Below are positions 7,376 to 11,023 of a stretch of 11,023 nt of DNA, in pieces. The notes below the pieces were generated by a model that made no database searches, was not told where the DNA came from, and was given only the letters and a program-made list of their open reading frames with translations. This DNA is from Clostridia bacterium (lineage in GTDB: Bacteria > Bacillota > Clostridia > Oscillospirales > CAG-272), in assembly GCA_024404655.1 (NCBI GenBank), contig JAKSPR010000066.1:1-11023 (forward strand), read 5' to 3'. Within the stretch, counting starts at the first letter, position 1; the number at the start of each line of letters is the position of its first letter. The position numbers and the translations under genes are program-made.

Positions 7376-7564
7376 TCATAATAATACGATATATTGATAA
7401 AAATAGGGTTGGTGTTTTTTTCGGGGGCTTTCTGCCGAAAATGCCCGAAAACGGGGATTTTTCAAGGTGACAGGCAAGTCCGGAAACCAAATGATTCAAT
7501 GTTTCAAGTATAAACTTTTTGTTAAGCAACCGGTCGTTGCTGCAACGATATTTAGGAGGCAAAT
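7376..7564 (+). promoter_or_regulatory. Structured 5' leader of the tad operon with a possible attenuator
   Basis: The leader has no credible gene. TTTTCGGG (7418-7425) pairs with CCCGAAAA (7444-7451), with GGC/GCC (7426-7428/7434-7436) pairing inside. The same CCCG (7444-7447) can instead pair with CGGG (7452-7455) over an AAAA loop, followed by TTTTT (7458-7462), a short terminator-like form. Nearer the gene, CGTTGC-T-GCAACG (7535-7547) competes with GCAAC/GTTGC (7526-7530/7536-7540). The AGGAGG site (7554-7559) is seven bases further on. I do not recognise a known riboswitch; the conserved core of the cyclic-di-GMP aptamer is not visible. Confidence 0.45.
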
Positions 7565-8617
7565 ATGATCATCAGAGTCGCTATTATTGATCCTGACCTG
7601 CAGTTCAAAGCAAGGTTTACAAGCGCATTTTCCGCCCGTTATCCGGACAATATTGAGGTTCGCTGGTTTACGGATCCTTCCATCCTCTCCGGCATCATGC
7701 TGCAGAGAGTAAACCTGCTCCTTGTAGAAGAAGGAACACAGGTCGATGTTACCGGTCTGCCTGCCAACTGTGCGTTTGCTTATCTTACAGAGGACAGTGC
7801 GGTCACCTCAATTTCCGGCTCTCCTGCTATCTGTAAATATCAGCGTATTGATACCATGTACGCATCCATTCTTGCACTGAGTTCCGAGAAGGCCGGCAAT
7901 ATCGTTTCCGGCGGCAAGAATACCGCTTCGGTTCTGGTATTTGCCTCTCCTGCCGGTGGATGCGGATCCTCCTCGATGGCTGCCGCTGCTGCCATGCGGT
8001 TTGCACGCAACGGCAAACGTGTGCTTTATCTTTCTCTCTGTACTTTCTCCACGTCCGGTGTTTTCTTCAAAGGTCCGGCTCAGTCCACCATGACCGATGT
8101 GATCTATGCGATGAAAGAGGGACGCGGCAACGTGTCTATGAAGCTGCAGAGCTGTTTTGTTCAGGATGACTGCGGCGTATACTTCTGCCCCGGTACTGCA
8201 GTTGCACTCGATATGCTGGAACTGACGACTGCTGATAAGCGGGAACTCATCCGTACTCTCTGCACCAGCGGTGGATTTGACTGCATCATTGTGGATATGG
8301 AATACGCAATGGATAAGGATACCAGAGCTCTGTACCGCGATGCAGATGCGCTGATCTGGACCGGCAATGGTTCCATTGAGTCCGGAGAAAAGCTGGCAAG
8401 AGCATTCCGCAGCCTGGAGTTCCTGGAAGAACGTGAAGACAGACCGCTGACGGATAAACTCTTTATGTGCTACAGCGGTTTCAGCAGCATTATCGGCGTC
8501 CGTGTTCCGGAACTGGAATCCCGCGTTCTTGGCGGCAGTCCCCGTTATGAACACGCACCGACCGCAGAGGTCCTCAAGAATCTTTCCTATCTCAGCATTT
8601 TCGATAAGCTGCTTTGA
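7565..8617 (+). CDS. tadZ: TadZ/CpaE-like pilus assembly protein (atypical MinD/ParA-type ATPase)
   Basis: This 350-residue protein has an N-terminal receiver-like domain (about 1-115, beginning IIRVAIIDPDLQFKARF) and a C-terminal MinD/ParA-type domain. The P-loop region is SPAGGCGSSS (128-137): the lysines expected in the deviant Walker A motif (KGGxGKT) are replaced by A130 and S135. The Walker B-like strand is CIIVDM (D244). TadZ proteins of Clostridia are known to be atypical in this motif; they bind the pole or envelope and position the Tad machine, with CpaE as the Caulobacter relative. The gene immediately precedes the TadA-like ATPase gene (34-base gap), which supports the call. The start has AGGAGG (7554-7559) five bases upstream. 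Nucleotide hydrolysis is doubtful, binding possible. Confidence 0.85.
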   Translation: MIIRVAIIDPDLQFKARFTSAFSARYPDNIEVRWFTDPSILSGIMLQRVNLLLVEEGTQVDVTGLPANCAFAYLTEDSAVTSISGSPAICKYQRIDTMYASILALSSEKAGNIVSGGKNTASVLVFASPAGGCGSSSMAAAAAMRFARNGKRVLYLSLCTFSTSGVFFKGPAQSTMTDVIYAMKEGRGNVSMKLQSCFVQDDCGVYFCPGTAVALDMLELTTADKRELIRTLCTSGGFDCIIVDMEYAMDKDTRALYRDADALIWTGNGSIESGEKLARAFRSLEFLEEREDRPLTDKLFMCYSGFSSIIGVRVPELESRVLGGSPRYEHAPTAEVLKNLSYLSIFDKLL

Positions 8618-8651
8618 TATTGATACTCCCAGAAAACAGGAGGCATGAAAT

Positions 8652-9893
8652 ATGACAGAAGAACAGGAACAGCAAGTAGTAAAAGAATTGATTGGTTACA
8701 TCCGCGGTAACCTCAATCTGAAAGAATATGAGGAAGAAGAGATCTTCAAAGAGAAGATCAAGGAAATCGTTGCCACCCGGATGCAGAATACTTACTGCCC
8801 GATCAGCCAGCAGATTTCCATCTGTGACCAGATTTACGGTAACTTCCGTGGTTATGGTATTCTCGATACCATTCTTTCCGATGATACTGTAACAGAAGTC
8901 ATGGTCAACGGCTGCGACAATGTCTTTATTGAACGCAGCGGCCGGATCATCAAGCTGGACCGTGGCTTTGAAAGCAACGAACAGCTCACAAACGTCATTC
9001 AGAAAATCGTCGGTGAGGTCAGACGTGAAGTCAATGAATCTTCTCCTATCTGCGACGCGCGTCTTCTGGACGGTTCCCGTGTCAATGTCGTGCTTCCTCC
9101 GATCGCGCTCTGCGGTCCTACACTGACCATCCGTAAATTCTCCAAGCAGCCCATGACGATGGAGCGACTGATCGGATATAAATCTATTACCCCCGAGATC
9201 GCGCAGAAACTGCAGCTGCTTGTCAAGGCAAAATACAATATCTTTATCAGCGGCGGTACCGGTTCCGGTAAAACGACCTTTTTGAATGCGCTTTCCAATT
9301 TCATTCCTGCCGATGAACGTGTCATTACCATCGAGGACTCCGCAGAACTTCAGATCGTTGGTCCGCAGAACCTGATCAGTCTGGAATCGCGTAACAAGAA
9401 TGCAGCCGGTGCCGGTGAGATCACGATCCGTGACCTGATCAAATCCTCCCTTCGTATGAGACCCGACCGTGTCGTTGTCGGTGAGGTCCGTGGCGGTGAG
9501 GCACTGGATATGCTTCAGGCAATGAACACCGGTCATGACGGCTCTCTGTCGACCGGTCACGCAAACTCCACACAGGATATGCTCAGCCGTCTGGAAACCA
9601 TGGTCCTTCAGGGTGCTGTCGACATTCCTCTGGACGCAATCCGTCATCAGATTGCATCCGCCATTGATATTATCATCCATCTCTCCCGTCTTCGTGATAA
9701 ATCCAGAAAAACCATGGAGATCACTGAGGTCGTCGGTTATGAAAATGGTCAGATCGTGCTCAATCCTCTCTATCAGTTTGTGGAAGACGAGAACAGCACG
9801 CTGACAAAAGTTTCCGGTTCTCTTGTCAGAACAGAGAACAAGATGATCCACACAGACAAACTGATCAGAGCAGGTATCCACGAAGTCATCTGA
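8652..9893 (+). CDS. tadA: TadA/CpaF family secretion ATPase
   Basis: This 413-residue cytosolic ATPase should power assembly of the Tad (type IVc) pilus. It shows a full set of secretion-ATPase motifs: Walker A GGTGSGKTT (201-209, K207), the Asp box TIEDSAEL (about 225), Walker B-type VVVGEVRGGEAL (E278), and the His box STGHANS (H303). The N-terminal part (about 1-130) carries the CpaF-type segment YGILDTILSDDTVTEVMVNG. Length and motif set match the CpaF/TadA branch of the PilT/GspE superfamily rather than PilB or GspE. AGGAGG ends eight bases before the ATG; an ATG at 8645 is out of frame. It is expected to act as a hexamer docked on the TadB/TadC platform encoded just downstream. Confidence 0.95.
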   Translation: MTEEQEQQVVKELIGYIRGNLNLKEYEEEEIFKEKIKEIVATRMQNTYCPISQQISICDQIYGNFRGYGILDTILSDDTVTEVMVNGCDNVFIERSGRIIKLDRGFESNEQLTNVIQKIVGEVRREVNESSPICDARLLDGSRVNVVLPPIALCGPTLTIRKFSKQPMTMERLIGYKSITPEIAQKLQLLVKAKYNIFISGGTGSGKTTFLNALSNFIPADERVITIEDSAELQIVGPQNLISLESRNKNAAGAGEITIRDLIKSSLRMRPDRVVVGEVRGGEALDMLQAMNTGHDGSLSTGHANSTQDMLSRLETMVLQGAVDIPLDAIRHQIASAIDIIIHLSRLRDKSRKTMEITEVVGYENGQIVLNPLYQFVEDENSTLTKVSGSLVRTENKMIHTDKLIRAGIHEVI

Positions 9894-9929
9894 TCAAACC
9901 AAGCAGCTCCGAATTACAACGGAAAGGAA

Positions 9930-9944
9930 GCCTGATTTACAGGC
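9930..9944 (+). repeat. Small hairpin in the tadA-tadB gap
   Basis: GCCTG (9930-9934) and CAGGC (9940-9944) form a perfect five-pair stem with an ATTTA loop. It lies in the 68-base gap, just upstream of the AGAGG (9946-9950) that probably serves tadB. No T-run follows, so it is not a terminator; it could be an mRNA processing or translation-tuning element, or chance. Confidence 0.35.
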
Positions 9945-9961
9945 AAGAGGCACAATCGGCT

Positions 9962-10831
9962 ATGGCAGAGAAAACCAAACAGAAGAAACCTGCGCCTAAG
10001 AAGGAACCGCAGTATTACCGCACAGATACAGGTCTGCGTGCGTATAATTACAAGGTCTATTATATGTCTCCCATTGAGAAAATCTTATATTTTCTCCTTG
10101 CATTTATCGCCGGTGCAGCCGTCGGATATCTGTTTTACGGCGGTCTTGCAAAGAATGAATTCGGCGAGCCGACCGTGCTTACCTATGTTCTGAATGTGCT
10201 CATCTCCGGTGCTGTCGGTATTTTTGCCGGTGTCATGTTCATACCGATGCGCACAAAGCAGATCATCGAAAAGCAGAGAAACAAACTGAACCTTCAGTTC
10301 CGCGATTTGCTGGAGACACTCAGCACCAACTTCGGTGCAGGTAAGAACGCTCCGGACTCTTTCATTGCTGCATACAATGATATTAAGATCCAGTACGACG
10401 AGAGTGCCTATGTTATCAAGGAACTGCAGATCATCCTTTCCTCTCTGAACAACAACGGTAAGATCGAGGACTGTCTGGCCAGCCTTGGTGAACGCAGTGG
10501 TCTTGAAGATATCATCAGCTTCGCAAATGTCTTCCGCATCTGTAAGAACCGCGGCGGCAACTATAAGGATACCATTCGTGCGACATATGAAATCATCAGC
10601 GATAAGATCGACGTCACGGAAGATATCAAAACCGTTGTTACCTCATCAAAGACAGAGCAGAACATGATGCTTGTCATGCCGATTATCCTGATCGCACTGA
10701 TCAAGGCAGCAAGTTCCGATTTTGCAAACAATTTCACGACAACATACGGTATCCTTGCAACAACCGTCGGTGTTGCTATGTTTATTCTGGCTTACTTCAT
10801 CGGTAAGAAGATCCTGGATATTAAGATGTAA
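9962..10831 (+). CDS. tadB: TadB-like inner-membrane platform protein (T2SSF/GspF family)
   Basis: This 289-residue membrane protein starts with a lysine/proline-rich cytosolic tail (about 1-38) and has hydrophobic segments near 40-61, 73-96, 234-250 and 261-281. Between the second and third lies a cytosolic helical domain (LQFRDLLETLSTNFGAGKNAP onward, about 111-225) typical of the T2SSF fold, including the NRGGNYKDTI stretch found in TadB proteins. TadB pairs with TadC to form the platform on which the TadA ATPase works. Its position after tadA and before a second T2SSF-like gene matches the usual order. The ribosome binding site is moderate (AGAGG at 9946-9950, 11-base gap); the next methionine (residue 35) would remove the tail but keep all membrane segments. 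Confidence 0.88.
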   Translation: MAEKTKQKKPAPKKEPQYYRTDTGLRAYNYKVYYMSPIEKILYFLLAFIAGAAVGYLFYGGLAKNEFGEPTVLTYVLNVLISGAVGIFAGVMFIPMRTKQIIEKQRNKLNLQFRDLLETLSTNFGAGKNAPDSFIAAYNDIKIQYDESAYVIKELQIILSSLNNNGKIEDCLASLGERSGLEDIISFANVFRICKNRGGNYKDTIRATYEIISDKIDVTEDIKTVVTSSKTEQNMMLVMPIILIALIKAASSDFANNFTTTYGILATTVGVAMFILAYFIGKKILDIKM

Positions 10832-10843
10832 GGGGGATTTATC

Positions 10844-11023
10844 ATGCTGACTGTTACTGATATTATCATCCTGATCATCGGCGTTATCTTCCTTGCAATC
10901 TGGCTGAATTTCTATGCCAAGGGCAAGAAGTATGCCTATATCGTGGAAACGCTCAACGATGAAGACGATAAGTATAAGAGACTCTATATCGTTGGCTATG
11001 CCGCTGTCGAATCTCTCGGCAGA
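10844..11023 (+). CDS. tadC: Probable TadC-like platform protein, 5' part only
   Basis: Sixty codons are present, open to the window edge. The protein begins with a membrane helix (about residues 5-23, TDIIILIIGVIFLAIWLNFY) followed by KGKKYAYIVETLNDEDDKYK and a second, less hydrophobic stretch. AGGGGG ends eight bases before the ATG, and the gene follows tadB by 12 bases, so it is in the same operon. The position and the helix-plus-charged-linker start fit TadC, the second T2SSF protein of the tad platform. The diagnostic T2SSF domain lies beyond the window, so the call rests mainly on gene order. Confidence 0.65.
   Translation, partial: MLTVTDIIILIIGVIFLAIWLNFYAKGKKYAYIVETLNDEDDKYKRLYIVGYAAVESLGR

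Noticed and set aside
7299..7562. Open frame of 87 codons on the minus strand in the tad leader
   Set aside because: It overlaps the plus-strand promoter and leader hairpins, has a mixed low-quality translation and no clear ribosome binding site.
7376..7564. Cyclic-di-GMP riboswitch in front of tadZ
   Set aside because: Such control would make biological sense, but the conserved core of the type I aptamer cannot be found; GGCAAGTCC around 7473-7481 is only a weak resemblance.
7808..8554. Open frame of 248 codons on the minus strand opposite tadZ
   Set aside because: Antisense shadow of the tadZ frame, without recognisable domain or start signals.
8592..9881. Long open frame of 429 codons on the minus strand opposite tadA
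   Set aside because: It lies entirely across a gene with all secretion-ATPase motifs, its translation shows no recognisable domain, and it has no promoter or ribosome binding site; it is a shadow of the codon usage of tadA.

Overview
The window looks like a chromosomal segment of a Gram-positive, Clostridia-type member of the Bacillota. The signs are near-consensus sigma-A promoters with 17-base spacers, strong AGGAGG-type ribosome binding sites, one probable TTG start, a heterodimeric ABC exporter of the LmrCD/TM287-288 type, and a tad locus whose proteins resemble those of gut or rumen Clostridia. Base composition looks roughly balanced by eye. No species can be named from the sequence alone.

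Left part (1-1213): a stand-alone calcineurin-like metallophosphoesterase gene on the plus strand. It has its own promoter at 28-56 and a GC-rich terminator at 1156-1213. Next (1242-4893), on the minus strand, two genes overlapping by 8 bases encode the two half-transporters of a heterodimeric ABC exporter. The first has a degenerate Walker B glutamate, the second a degenerate signature motif, so the dimer should have one working and one impaired ATP site. Their promoter lies at 4956-4984.

The 351 bases at 4894-5244 form a divergent regulatory region. It holds the exporter promoter on the minus strand, an unexplained hairpin, and a perfect-consensus promoter followed by a hairpin leader for the plus-strand gene. 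That gene (5245-7293) encodes a cytosolic glycoside-hydrolase-like protein of the GH42-like kind whose substrate cannot be read from sequence.

Right part (7294-11023): a promoter, then a roughly 190-base leader with mutually exclusive hairpins, then the start of a tad (tight adherence, type IVc pilus) operon. It encodes TadZ, the TadA/CpaF ATPase, TadB, and the beginning of a probable TadC that runs off the window. TadZ should position the machine, TadA should power it, and TadB with TadC should form the inner-membrane platform. The pilin, prepilin peptidase and pseudopilin genes expected for such a locus are not in the window.

I found no tRNA, rRNA, CRISPR array, insertion sequence or phage gene. 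The most interesting loose ends are the tad leader, the lysine-less TadZ P-loop, the GH-like enzyme of unknown specificity, and the altered first metal motif of the phosphoesterase.
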